Part shown: piece after piece, positions 22,328 through 34,331 of the stretch
Layout: each line of letters starts with the position of its first letter
Position numbering within the stretch: position 1 is the stretch's first letter
NCBI GenBank assembly: GCA_003956705.1
Contig: QZCP01000135.1
Span: 12,644-76,643 of the forward strand
Source of the DNA: Brevipalpus yothersi
Lineage: Eukaryota; Arthropoda; Arachnida; Trombidiformes; Tenuipalpidae
Reading direction: 5' to 3'
DNA length: 64,000 nt
The notes under the pieces: model-generated
What the model was told of the DNA's origin: nothing
What the model saw: only the letters and a program-made list of their open reading frames with translations
The model's database searches: none
Translations under genes and position numbers: made by a program

Positions 22328-23632
22328 TCATATGACTAATCTTTCACGGAAAATTGAAGCCAAATTTGAGCTATCATAGTCAGGCCAGCTTATTATTTCA
22401 CGAAAGAGTTTAACATGATCTGATGGCTCGAGATCTCTGAATGTTTGACACACTCGGAATCCAATCTTGATTAATCTAGGCCCACAGTCAGGCAACATAT
22501 GTCTGCGGAAAAAATGTAAGACTTATTGAAAGAAACGAAATTCATTCACAACTCACTCCATGAATGGTATGACCCTTTCTTTCCGTCTGATGGAAAAACG
22601 TAAAAACTCCATGAATTCTGGCCAGTGTTGAATAGGAAATTCTTCTGGTAGATTAGCTTTAGGTGTCAGCAAAAGAAGGAAGGCACTTTGTGTATCTCGT
22701 GCTGCCTATTAAGAGAAAATAATGAACCTTAGAAAAATATAATGGCTTGAAGTAATGCCCAGCTTACTTTCTTTGGTAATTTTGTTGGTGGATGGAAATT
22801 ACTCCAATCAAATTTCCCAAGACATTTGATGTCGAAAAAAGTTTGTGCAAATAAAGAGTTGAAAGAAGAGCCTCCCAATATTTTCATTTCAGGAAGCAGC
22901 AAATGGTATTGATATCCAGTAACGAACGCGAAAATTTGTGGACGGCCAATACTGAAAAAACCATCTTGAAGTACCAATTCTTTGAATATACGCCGAAAAA
23001 ATGTCTTTTCGGTCACTTTGGTCAGAGTAACAATAACTTTGAAAGGAGGATCATCAGTCCAATTGTAACCAGGAAAATCAGTAGGCAAACCGAGCATCGA
23101 TCGCAGAGTAACTCCATTGATCGTACTCTGTTCAGTAATCTTATCCAAAAAGAGGACTTCCATTGGTCTTATTTGCAAGCGATCAGGATATTTTTCACGG
23201 AGAGCCTGAAAATCACAAACAAAATAGATCAAGATCATTTGTTATTCACAATCATTGTTCTTTGGTGTAAGAATTTCTAGGAAAAAAACAATCAAAGCTT
23301 ACCTCAAGTGCTGAAAGATATGGACTAGATTCCTCATACAAGCCGAACACTTTCTTTGCTCCGGCCTTAAGTAGAGCTTCCAATATGAAACCAGGTCCAG
23401 GATTGACTTCCATGATCGCAGACTCATCCGAGCTTAGATCAGAGCTTATATTTTTAACAACAAAATCTATCACAGGATTTCCAATCACATGAACTCGAAA
23501 ACTGTAATCATTCCTCGTGTTCGACGGACCATTCTCAGAAGGTGATATAAAGTTTCGAACACATGGATACCAATAAGGAGCACGCTCTAAGCGTGCCGAT
23601 AGAATCGGTCTCAGCTGTTGAAAAATACTCAT
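22328..23632 (-). CDS. TFB2M: Mitochondrial transcription factor B2 (rRNA dimethyladenosine transferase-like)
   Basis: Four exons: 23632-23303, 23205-22768, 22705-22557 and 22502-22328, for 363 aa. TFB2M melts mitochondrial promoters with the mitochondrial RNA polymerase and is related to KsgA/Dim1 rRNA methyltransferases. The SAM-binding motif I region reads AIMEVNPGPGFILEALLKAG followed by AKKVFGLYEES, as in mitochondrial TFB proteins. Later blocks, VIVTLTKVTEKTFFRRIF and LLLPEM in exon 2 and PDCGPRLIKIGFRVCQTFRD in exon 4, fit the C-terminal domain. The last exon ends SWPDYDSSNLASIFRERLVI and a TGA at 22330-22328. The N-terminus has Arg and no acidic residue in its first 15 residues, consistent with mitochondrial import. 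TFB1M is the alternative paralogue; I favour TFB2M from memory of motif I. Confidence 0.8.
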
Positions 23633-24937
23633 TACTAACTATTACATGCTGATAAATCACCGAATTAATCACACTGACAATATGTGATATCAAATCATCA
23701 CAATCATGCAGAATTGGAGAACGAAAATCATTTGAACTTCAACATGTTTCAACATGTGCTCGTGTTTAGATTTTCATTCTTTTTATGCGCAAAAAGTGAA
23801 CTCAAACTTCGCGCGATGTTCGAATAATCGTGCTCATTTGCATTTCCGATTGATTAACTGAATGATTAACTCTAGTAGAAATTTTTTCGATTTGGAAATG
23901 ATTTTGCTGAACTAAATTTCGTAAAAATTGCCATGCTGAGTCATCAGTCTGTTCTCATTTAAGAGTTGTGAGGGAAAAATGATGCGACAATCAATGAATT
24001 ATTTGTGGTTCAAGGGGGACAATTTTTTTGCTCGAACTTTTTACATCTTCAGTTGAAGTTCAATCGACGCCTTTTTCTCTAATTTTCAATTTTTATCAAA
24101 ATTTTTTTGGCAGTATTCATCTCTAATTGTGGTTTCATGGTAGCATAAAATTCATTTTTAGGATTGAGTTTCAGTGAAACTCAGATACTCGTAAAAGCAA
24201 GAGTAAGGCTTTCTAATCTGATGCCATTGAATTGTCGGAAAGAGAAGCTCAAAATTTTTGTAAGATTCTGTTATCTCGAAAATGATTGACTGGTGATCGA
24301 TACTCTCACTCAGGGTCAGATTTAGAAGGCTTTATTGTGCAAATACATTTTTAGATTAAAATTCTGATATCAACCGAAAATGAAAAACAAAACGGAAGAA
24401 GGAAAACAAAAAACAAGCCCCTCTGGACAAGATATTTATTAGTAAAAAAAGTTTTTCAATGTCTAGACAGGGGAGAGAGTATCAAAATCTTCCTAACTAA
24501 ATATAATGGATAAAAGGGAAAATCCAAATGCTCAGTCACTCTAGAATATCAATATATTCGCCCTCTTGAATGATTATGCACTCAAAACTCTACTTTCTCT
24601 TCCCGTTTTCATGAGCATATTTCATGCCTTGAATTTTATATCTCATCAGTTAATAATGAAGAAAGGAGGAAGAGAGAGAAAGAGAGCTTAGTTTATATTC
24701 CATCAGAGCTGGAGCAATGGACTAGAAATCAATCATTTGACCCTAGTTTCTGGCCAAGAAACCGAGACTCGCCACTTTTTTTGGTCTTTTTGAGAGCACT
24801 GAAAGTTTCTGATCAAACCTCGATTTCAATTTCATGTGTGAGCTGATTGGATACAAAAGCTACCCAGTTCACATTGGGATGAGGCCTCCAAAGAGAAAAT
24901 TTTTTCCTACAGGAATGTAAATGAAACTGGTAGCACA

Positions 24938-24986
<49 letters not shown>

Positions 24987-25181
24987 CGAGGTAAAATCTG
25001 TATATCTTATATGGGAGGTGTAAAACCGTTCTTCCCGCTCATGCATTGGTGATAAATGCAGTAGTCTCTCTTTTCAACGATAAAACTTTCTTTTTGTTGA
25101 CAAGTTTCAAGAATATCTACAAGAATATCTGTAGTCAGAGGAAAACTAAATTTGAAAGTGAAAAGTTCCGCTTGTAAAAAT
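23633..25181. other. Intergenic region with divergent promoters (TFB2M / ABCH)
   Basis: 1.5 kb between divergent starts. It is AT-rich, with a (CT)n run at 24943-24983 that ends ~200 bp before the ABC transporter ATG. No exon was recognised. Confidence 0.5.
24943..24983. repeat. (CT)n microsatellite upstream of ABCH gene
   Basis: 41-bp run ending 198 bp before the transporter's start codon. Confidence 0.98.
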
Positions 25182-27164
25182 ATGTCTACAATTGCAGTAA
25201 GAGGTCAAAATTTATGGCTATCTTTAGGAGGTTCTCAACCCATTCTACAAGGTGCTAATATTGCTGTTGGATCAGGCCAAATCTATGGTCTTGTTGGACC
25301 TTCTGGGTGTGGTAAAACGACCCTCCAACGGTGTATATGGGGATTTTATCAGCCCCACTCAGGTAGTATCCTAGTTTTCGGACAAAATCCTGGTTTCCTG
25401 GACTCTAATATACCAGGATCTGAACTGGGCTATATGCCTCAAGACGACTCACTGGACAGTGGATTGACAGTCGATGAGACTCTAAACTTTTTTCAAATGT
25501 GTTTCGATCGAAGGAATTCTCACGAACAGATCAAAGAGCTATTGGACATTGTGAATATTGAAAATCCAAGTAAACTTGTACGCGAATTGAGTGGTGGCCA
25601 AAGACGACGTCTATCGTTTGCTTGTTCTTGTATTGGATTTCCAAAATTATTATTATTAGATGAACCAACTGTTGGTTCTGATCCGTTGGCTCGTAGGAAT
25701 GTTTGGATGTATCTGGAAAAATTGAAACAATATCATGGTGTTACCGTCATCATAACTACCCATTATACTCAAGAGATAGCCACTGCTGATCGGATGGGAC
25801 TGATGATCAGAGGGAGAATAATTTACGAGGGATCACCAAAATCTTTAGAATCATCATATCTAGAGGGTGATTTGGAGGGTTCAATTCTTGGATTCATGAA
25901 AGCGATAAAATCTCAAAGTTATTCAAAATTGAGGCTCATGCATGATCGAAATTCTTTTGAAACCTTACCAAATGCTCAACTTACTATGAAAGAGAAGAAA
26001 ACTCGACCTTCAAACAAAGCTTTACTGCATCGAGTTTTACTGATAATGAAAAAAATTTTCTGGTTAGAAGTGATAATAGCAATCTCATGGATTATTATTC
26101 TATTGATGATCAATGCTGCCATGGGAGGTGGATTAAAGGGCTATCAGTTGGCTTTCTTCAATCCCTACAATAGCAGTGGTGCCAAAACGATTACAGATCA
26201 AATGCCTCAAGATTTGGTGGAAGTACTAGAAGTTTACTCAGAGCATGATGGACTTGAATTGGTGCGAAGAAACAAAGTAGCTGGATTCATAAGTTTTGCT
26301 GGGGAAATTTCATTGAAATTGTCTTCAAGAGTTAATTGTCTCATAAAAAATCAAGATTGCGATTTTGCTGGTTCAAGAGTCGGAACTTACTATCTTGATA
26401 GAGCTGACGTATATGGATCTGTGTTCATGGATAAGCTTCTCGAAAGTAGTATTCAGAATGTAACCCGGATGAAGAGTTCCAACGTCTCTGGTAATCCAAA
26501 CTCTGCAGAATTCTTCCAACTGGCAGAAAATATTTCGTTTCAAGATTCTCTCAAAAGGAGCAGTCAAAGTTTTGTATGGAAATTCTTCTTCTACGTTTGT
26601 GTTCTCAATACGGTTGCCATACTGATTCCATTCACACAAGATGATCGAAGAAGAAAACGTTTTGAAAAATTCTTATCGATGGGCTTTACAAGATTCCAGA
26701 TTACTATATCCTATCCAATCGTGTTGAGTTTCATTATGATCATTCAAAATTTGATCATAATGTCGATTGGTGTTCATTTATCAGGCCTTCCACACGGGAA
26801 TCAGTATCTTTCTATTGGATTTCTGATTGCTTGCCAAACCATTTGCGGTGTTTCGATATCTCTCATTCTGAGCCTGATGTTCACCGATTCATCCAGAGCT
26901 TTTCTATTCAGTGTGGTTTATACCTTCAGTGCCAGTTTTCTAGGAAGTACAATCTGGCCTCATGAAGCCATGCCTTTTTTCTTGTCCAATGCATGGTATC
27001 TATTTCCCTATGGACGCATATGTGAAATAGCAATTGCTTCGGCTATGAAAAATTTATCCATTTTCAATTCACAATCGATCGAGGTCCTATCGATAGTTGT
27101 TCTAAATATAGTCTTTTATCTGCTTATTACCTTGATGCTGATTAAGTATAAAAACCTTAGCTAA
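25182..27164 (+). CDS. ABC half-transporter, subfamily H (ABCG20/23-like)
   Basis: Intronless, 660 aa, with the ATPase domain first and the membrane domain second. Walker A is GPSGCGKTT at residues 39-47, the signature LSGGQRRR at 136-143, Walker B LLLLDEP at 156-162, and the switch histidine is H194 (IITTHYTQE). The Q-loop is YMPQDDS. The membrane part has one segment around LEVIIAISWIIILLMINAAM, a long extracellular loop, then about five more, including FVWKFFFYVCVLNTVAILI and IEVLSIVVLNIVFYLLITLM. This domain order with an ABC2-type permease is that of the ABCG/ABCH half-transporters. ABCH proteins are found in arthropods and are implicated in lipid export to the cuticle and in xenobiotic response. 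The substrate here cannot be told. I used the ATG at 25182, since the frame upstream has no ATG. Confidence 0.85.
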   Translation: MSTIAVRGQNLWLSLGGSQPILQGANIAVGSGQIYGLVGPSGCGKTTLQRCIWGFYQPHSGSILVFGQNPGFLDSNIPGSELGYMPQDDSLDSGLTVDETLNFFQMCFDRRNSHEQIKELLDIVNIENPSKLVRELSGGQRRRLSFACSCIGFPKLLLLDEPTVGSDPLARRNVWMYLEKLKQYHGVTVIITTHYTQEIATADRMGLMIRGRIIYEGSPKSLESSYLEGDLEGSILGFMKAIKSQSYSKLRLMHDRNSFETLPNAQLTMKEKKTRPSNKALLHRVLLIMKKIFWLEVIIAISWIIILLMINAAMGGGLKGYQLAFFNPYNSSGAKTITDQMPQDLVEVLEVYSEHDGLELVRRNKVAGFISFAGEISLKLSSRVNCLIKNQDCDFAGSRVGTYYLDRADVYGSVFMDKLLESSIQNVTRMKSSNVSGNPNSAEFFQLAENISFQDSLKRSSQSFVWKFFFYVCVLNTVAILIPFTQDDRRRKRFEKFLSMGFTRFQITISYPIVLSFIMIIQNLIIMSIGVHLSGLPHGNQYLSIGFLIACQTICGVSISLILSLMFTDSSRAFLFSVVYTFSASFLGSTIWPHEAMPFFLSNAWYLFPYGRICEIAIASAMKNLSIFNSQSIEVLSIVVLNIVFYLLITLMLIKYKNLS

Positions 27165-27570
27165 GAAAAATATTCACTATCATGATCTCACAGGGCTCGG
27201 ATGTATGCAATATATGCAAATTTTATCAGAAGATGATCTGTGGAGTGTGAGACAAGCAAAAAAACTTTTTCATGGATTGAAAAACTATTATTCGAGGACA
27301 CGAGATTGACTGCCGATTAATTTTTTGTTTGTGACAATTTACGTCAATGATTCAAGAGACGATGCTGATTATTGTTTTGCTTTTTTATACTAGGTTTGAG
27401 AAAAAGAAAAAACCTTCAAACAGATGAGGAATTAAAATTAATCAGTTATAAGAAAAAATTATGTAAAATAATTCAGATCAAAACAGGTGCATTTGATTGA
27501 GTTTAGATGGCGCCGAAAATGAGCCTCAACATCGCGCGCTTCATTCCATTACAATATTGTAAGTCTAAAT

Positions 27571-27978
27571 CAAAGAGTAACAAGAGTGTGCACTCCTATG
27601 TAAAAGACCGAGTCGTTTAAGTCGCTTTAGTCGCAGCGGATTTCGAGGGAACTAAGTGGACTTGGTCCTTGTTTCGACGACAAGTTTAGCGATTATTTTT
27701 GGCCACGAGATTAAACGGCTGTGATAATTTTTGGCCACGATATCTCAGCTGAAAAACTGGTCAGAGAGCCTGATAGATGAAAATTTTCGTCTATCAAGTG
27801 TGATAAGGTGGCCAAAAATTATCTTTTGAACCTAATCTGGTGGCCAAAAATTATCGCTGAACGAGTTGTAGTCGAAATTCAGGTTCAGAATCTGTTGTTC
27901 GTCTGCATGAGCGCCACTGAATGAGTCGTTTAAGACTCACTCAGTTTAACATAGAGTGTCAACTCTTCTTACTCTTTG
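27571..27978. mobile_element. hAT-type MITE (non-autonomous, 408 bp) with 8-bp target duplication
   Basis: The ends are inverted repeats: the left end starts CAAAGAGTAACAAGAGTG and the reverse complement of the right end starts CAAAGAGTAAGAAGAGTT. Similarity continues inward for about 40 bp (both then read CACTC and TATGT). The element is flanked by identical 8-bp copies GTCTAAAT at 27563-27570 and 27979-27986. The interior also folds back: two copies of ATTTTTGGCCAC near 27706 and 27732 face two copies of GTGGCCAAAAATTATC near 27808 and 27839. It has no coding capacity. An 8-bp duplication and short CA-starting inverted ends fit the hAT superfamily; the target fits the nnnTAnnn pattern of the Buster branch but also the nTnnnnAn pattern of Ac types. 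No second copy was seen here. Confidence 0.85.
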
Positions 27979-29211
27979 GTCTAAATGCCGAGAATTCGTT
28001 AAGTTCAGAATATGAACAATAAATCGTCCAAATTCTTGCAGCTTCTATTCTATAGAACGATAAATTTTTTCATAGAGGCTGTGCTTAGTTGATTAATTTA
28101 AGTTGACTTGGCCAATTTTTGTTGATGACTTATTACAAATTATCATCGAGTCAGAAGAAAGCAAGAATTTCAACCACTAACTATTTCATGGAATTTATTG
28201 TGAATTACGTATATTATTTATTTGATTAAAGGAGCTAAATTTTCTCTATTTGTCAATGAAATCGAACCAATCGAAAATTGATCCCATAACATCTTCCTCG
28301 TATTAACTTCTAGTTTCCCATCCTAATTTTGACAATTCATATGACCGAGTGAGAATCCTAATCCTTCTTTGTCCATCAAACTCTTTTGATGTGATTAAAG
28401 AGATAAAATTGAATATTTTCCCACATGTAGGAGTGAATTCTAGAACAAACTAGTTGGAATATCAGCCTAATTCATCTTTCTTCATTCCTGGTTGTCAATA
28501 AAATTGGCCAAGATAAATTGAAATTCTCTTGGAAGTGGGCAAAATATAAGTAAAGAAGCATCTCTAGACATCTCACACACAGCGTTCCGGATGTGCATAG
28601 ATGAGGCCAAAAAACGGGAAGCTGTTTGATGGTAGATCCAATCTTCCATCATCTTATGGATTCTTTCTCACTTTAAATTTAATGACCTCGTTATTGCTAT
28701 CTCCTACTGCTTAAAGATCGAATTGTTGATGAATCGATTGTGGATAATGATACATCGTACAAGTTGATCATACACAGGAGAGTTCGATCAAAGAATCTGG
28801 GTGAGGAAATTCTACAATCAATGTAGATACATGAAAATTCCTCATAATCTTAATGCTCACTTGTTCCAACATGCACAATGCAAGTATATTTGATTTTAGG
28901 ACGAATTTGAAACTATTTCAACTGTACCAGGGTAAATTGATCAAATCAACAGGAAACTTCTTGAATTACAAGTTCCGTTGATGGGGCAATGTTTTCACTA
29001 CTATCTCAATCAGGATTCAATCGGTAGCAGTGACACTCATCTCACAAGCTTCACCACAGTATCCAGCTGATTGGGACTGGTTACGGATGATTACGTTGTT
29101 CCTTTATCAATGGTCTCGTGACTTGGATCATCCAGAGCTGAATCAAAAAAGTTTGCCATTCCAATCTGGCTACCCCTTGCTTGGGGCATTTTCTCGCCCT
29201 CTTCTTATTCC

Positions 29212-29213
<2 letters not shown>

Positions 29214-29291
<78 letters not shown>
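29214..29291. repeat. (CT)n microsatellite
   Basis: 78-bp pure run, the longest complete one in the window, downstream of TP53RK. Confidence 0.98.
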
Positions 29292-29294
<3 letters not shown>

Positions 29295-29738
29295 CCACTC
29301 AGAAGAACTGAAAACTTGACTAATTTGAACAGATCAAACAAGGCCAGCCTCAAACACCACTCAGTCAACCATATTAATTGAATGTTTGAACACTATAGCC
29401 AAAAAATAAGCACTTTGAATAGGCGCAACAGTTGATGAAGTTAGTGATGAAATTACGAGGAAACGGATGAAAATATCTATCTGGAGGAAGAGAGGAACCT
29501 CAGCCCATCTTCGACTTGAATTGTTCAATGATGGATTAATGTTCATAAAAGGAGACGATGAAATTAAATTCAATATCTTTTTGTTCATCACTGAATGATG
29601 AGCAAATGTATGGAAACTGATAATAAATAAACTTTTGGAGGAACTTGTTTGACCGAGATCAACAAGATAGATGGTAAAAAAAGAAGCAAAATCAAGTTAT
29701 TATTCTTTATCCTTTTTTTTCTCTCCTTTATCAACATT

Positions 29739-30497
29739 TTAGCCAACCATATCACGTTTTCTTCCTCTTGATCGTACTTCGGCCAACTTTTTCAACACTA
29801 CTGGTCCCTCAGAGCCCATAGCTTGACCATATTCGCCCAACAAACAATCAAATAAATCACCTGTCTCCAATCCTGTGGTCAACATTGATCGTTCAAAAAC
29901 GTACAAATCAACAGCTCGATCTTCACTTGATGTACTATGAGATGAGAGACCAAAATCAATTGGTACAATAATTTCTGCTTGATTGACCATGAAATTGGTG
30001 GTCGTCAAATCTCCATGAATGAGTCCACATTTGTGAATGTCACTGATCACTTTCCCTGTCTTACACAGTAATCGTTTCACGAGGTCCACATTTTGACTTC
30101 CTGTGCAATAGAAAGAATATTTGAACAAATATTAGAGGAATCTGTTGCAAAAAAATCGAAGTTTCAACAGGCGAAAAAAGAACAATTGATGTCGCAATTA
30201 TTTACCTTCGACAATAGCTTGATGGAGCGTTTGAAAATCAACCAATCTGGTCATGATAATTTCGTTAACAGTTGAATACAAAACACTGGGAATATGTTCC
30301 GACAAAGATGGACATTTGGCTTTCAAACTTTGAAGAGCTTTCACTTCTGCTTTGGTTCGGGATTTAGTTAATCGCTGATCCAACGTTGGATGTCGATAGT
30401 GTTTAACGAATCTTTCCTTCCTGATTGCCGGCACACCTTGATGCTCAACATGATATATTTTCGCTTCAGCACCTTGAAATATCAACTGTTCTGACAT
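29739..30497 (-). CDS. TP53RK: TP53RK / Bud32, KEOPS complex kinase
   Basis: Two exons, 30497-30206 and 30100-29739, encode 217 aa, in the range of minimal Bud32-type kinases (human 253). Bud32 is the atypical kinase/ATPase of KEOPS, needed for t6A modification of tRNAs. The N-lobe begins MSEQLIFQGAEAKIYHV; the family block RKERFVKHYRHPTLDQRLTK contains the ATP-contact lysine region. The catalytic loop is IHGDLTTTNFMV and the DFG motif is in IPIDFGLSSHS, followed by EDRAVDLYVFERS. The tail (RSRGRKRDMVG) is the conserved basic C-terminus. The start is the ATG at 30497; an upstream in-frame extension uses only non-ATG starts and encodes an Asn/Ile repeat. The intron is 105 bp. Confidence 0.93.
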
Positions 30498-33400
30498 GAT
30501 GATGATGATGTTGATTATGTTGATGTTGTTCAAAGAGAAAAAAAGAATAAAAAATTCAGATCATCCTCACCAAAAAATAAAATCAAAAACCATAAACATT
30601 TTTCCTCTCTCCACAAGTAAACACAAACACAAGTCACATGTTCGTGACCACATGTGAGTCACATGTGATTTAAAAAACTTTCTCGAGTGAAAAAAAAGGT
30701 TACCAATACAATGTTCAATATAATGTTGATCGAGTGTAGAGAAGAGTGATTAACGGGGAAAAAAATTCGTCCAGTATTAGAGATGATGAAGATTTTTGTG
30801 AATCAATTGATTGCTTGATTATTTTTGTGCTCATTTTCTTCATCCTCAAATTGATGATCATCACGTTGTACAGTGTGCAAGTGTGTTAGTTGTACTGATT
30901 TGGTGGAAAACGTTAAACAAAAAAAACGTAATCCTCAAGGCACAAGGCCTCTTCGCGCTATTTTACATATTCGCTTGACCAGAAGAATTTTCTCTCTCAA
31001 TTTTAAATTGACTTTGAATTTATATATATTTATACACACACACACATACTTAATGAATTCAGGATGTTTTCAAACGATTGCTTACGATTACCGAGAGCTT
31101 GATCTAATGTTGGTGCATGTGTGTGTGAGAGAGAGAATGTAATCCTCATCACTCAAATGAACTTGAACATGATCGACTAATTATTTTGTGGAGAGAGAAA
31201 AAAAATAAGTTAATCATATATTGATGTGAAATCGCAATCCACAAGAAATATGTCCGAGTGTGTTTGAATAATTGAGATTTTTTTCTCTCTCTCTTCTTCT
31301 CTACCAATCAGCCGCAGGAAAGTATGGATTCATTGTGAGTCAACCTAATCATCTTTTCGAGAGAGTTTTGACATACTTTATCTCATGTCGTCCAGCTCAA
31401 TGGATGCTGATTGTTTGTTCAACAGTCTGATATTCATGATCAAAATGGGCAATATTTTGTTCCCATCGAAAAGATAAGAAGATGGAGAGAGTCTGTACAT
31501 GAATTATAATCAAATTTGATGACTCATATTGATGAGCTGGATCCGTTAAGAAAGTGAATTGAGTGGTGAATGGAATAAGATGGAGAAGGAAAAGAAGAAG
31601 AAAAAAATTTTCACTAAATAATGAGCAGAAAAATTGAATTTGCACGCAGCTTCCCTTGAAAATGGGGATGCAAAATTGAGTCGAATTCATGAACTCAAAT
31701 AATGATAATGATAATACTGATAATGGTGCCGATGAATGACCAACTTTTTTGGTGATGAAATTGAGACCTCACCAATTCAACAATGCTATTCATGGCTCAA
31801 AAAAGATGATAACTTGTAAAGAGGTGAAAATTTTGCCCTGAATACTTGGCTGCAGTGATTAAGTGAACACAATAAAAGATCAATACTGACCATCCATCTA
31901 TTCTTTCTTTCTTTCTCTCTCTCTCCCTTCCAAAAATGATTGCCACAAATATGAACATGGCGATGCTACACTCAATTCCAATTGAACCGCTATATTGAGC
32001 TGAAAATTTTCTCCCTCTCTTTCTTTCTTTCTTTCTTTCTCCTAATCTAACGGCTTAGCAGAATCGATGAAGTCACTTAATGTGATAATAGATATGAAGC
32101 CAAGTGAACGAGACCATCTGAAATCGGGCTACGATCAGGTCATCGAATGTGTATACACTTGTGTGCGTGTGTGTATGTATCTCCCCGAATTTTTAACCAT
32201 CGAACGGATACCACTATTGGGTGAGTGACTTGAGTGGTAGTGACAGTTGAGGCCGAAAAAATTTTCAAAAAATCAATCAAACTCAATTAGAAAGATAAAT
32301 TTGTGGCGTGTCCAGAAGGCAGTGATCATCATATTCTATCAATTTGTAATCAATCGACCATCTCTCATTCCAGACTGGCTCTCTTTCTATCTTCCAGTAT
32401 GTTTTCACCCGAAGAGAAGAAGAAAAAAGTTATCCAAATCCGGTCCATTTTATTCAACTAGCTCGACATGAAAATGCCATTCATGTCCTCCAAATAATCG
32501 TTAGCTCAGAAAATCTTTAACCACTCTCTGGGCTTTCAGTTTGATGTAATCGAACGGTATAAAATGTATATATTTGTATGTAGGTATCATGATAGTGAAG
32601 GCGAAAGAATTTGAGGTGCACTTCTTCAAATGATCATCAAAAAATCTGAAAACCAACGCTAAGATTTTTGTTAGATATTTTCGTTGGAAGATTGTTGAAA
32701 ACCAGATCCAAATAATGTGACAGAATCATGTTTTCTGGTTGAAAATTTATTCTACCAGCTAAAGCTGTTAAGCTGACGAAATTTGATCTCAAAAAAATGA
32801 ATCTCTATCCATGCTAATTACCTCTTCAAAATTCATTCATTTTATGATCTATGATTACAGGTGAGGCTTGAGTTTCGTTGAGAGAGAGAAATGTGGACAC
32901 ATCTTACAGAATAAGAGTATAATCTACATATCGCTTAAAATTCTATCTTCTTTGATCAATTCTCTGTTTGATGAAATCTTTTCAAGCTTTTAGCTTAGCC
33001 TCAGGTATTTCCAGCTCAACTCTCTCGTCAGACTGGCCATCTGATCCAATAATTCCTGCTCATTGACAAAATTCGTGAGAAAAATTTTTAACCCTTTGAG
33101 CCCACTTTTTAATTTGACTAGTCTAATGCTATCAGAGAATACTGCAAAGAATAGAATAGAGCTTATCTGAGTTGACGATATCTGCTGTGTAATTAATGCA
33201 CAGTATTATCAACTTATCGGAATGAGTGTTCTTGACTCTTTTTGTTCATGTCCAGAAAGGCAATTATGTTGAAAAAATCTTGATCAACTGAACAAAAGTT
33301 TCAACGAGAGGAGAATTTTAAAACATGCGATAATATCATAGAACTATTTAGAACTAGTCCATCTCCACTGATATACGCATGTACGTGTTAGATTATCAAC

Positions 33401-34295
33401 TTATTAGTAGATAAAAAAAGCACAGAATCAACGTTCCATTCATATTCCATACCGTGCTCTTATCCATAAAAATCTCATAATTTGTCAAATTCTCGTTAGA
33501 CCGGGTTGAGGAATCTGATTCTCTAGCTAGAAGCTGATTATATTAACCAAAATTCAAATGCTCAATCAAGTGAGAGGTGACAATAAGTTGATTTTTTTGT
33601 TGTCTTTTTCAAAATCACTCCGGATTACACTAATTATTCGTAACTTGCGTGTGCATTCAATTAATGAGTATCCATAAAAAATGTATTTCAATCTTGCTCA
33701 CCGACACCCGATACATGATTTATCTGTCACGAAATGCATTGACTAGTTGGAAAGGAAATGAGTGATGGGGCTGAATTTGGATAGAGAAAATAATTTCCAC
33801 CTCTCTACCTCCTTCTGAATTAGTCTCTATCATCTTGTTCTGAGAATTTCATCATCATGTAACTGAAGCGGCAATATCACCGAAATGATGAATAATTTAT
33901 TTTCCCAACTGATTCATCTATTTTTGCGTTTTTTTCTGATAATTCAAACCAATGTGAATGTGATCACTAATTCCAGTTGCCCTGTTGGTGAGCCAGATGG
34001 AAACTCACTTCCGTGTGTCGAATAACTCCGATCAGACGATTTTGCTCAATTCTGATGAATGGGACTTCCTACTATCGCCCATCTCTCGCTCTCTTCATAA
34101 GGAATTTTCGGACACATTAAGCAGCCTGATCAAGCTAAGCGAGGTGATATAGTTTGTCCTATCGAAATGATGAACTGTCCTGTGGATGACTGTGTTGGTG
34201 AAGATGTTATGGAGCTACTTTTCTGTCCTCATCATTCCGGGACTATTCACTTTGCGTGAGCGACAAACCACTTTTGATGGCTTCCTAACTCATGG

Positions 34296-34331
<36 letters not shown>

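Larger units (their letters stand above)
27165..29738. other. Intergenic region holding a MITE and a GA/CT run
   Basis: 2.6 kb between ABCH and TP53RK (convergent). It contains a CTCF-core-like motif at 27503-27515, the MITE at 27571-27978, and a 78-bp (CT)n run at 29214-29291. The rest is AT-rich, with no supported coding sequence. Confidence 0.6.

Noticed and set aside
22903..23280. 125-codon plus-strand frame
   Set aside because: Antisense of TFB2M exons.
29030..29381. Long frames of alternating Ser-Leu or Arg-Glu (also at 2402, 3686, 4358, 37322, 39146, 42216, 45359 and others)
   Set aside because: They are translations of (CT)n/(GA)n repeats in any frame, with no family-like flanks.
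32068..32224. Stop-free plus-strand stretch beginning at ATG 32068, preceded by a CTTT tract and acceptor
   Set aside because: It looks protein-like at first but has no good donor or partner exon, and frames of this size occur by chance across the desert.
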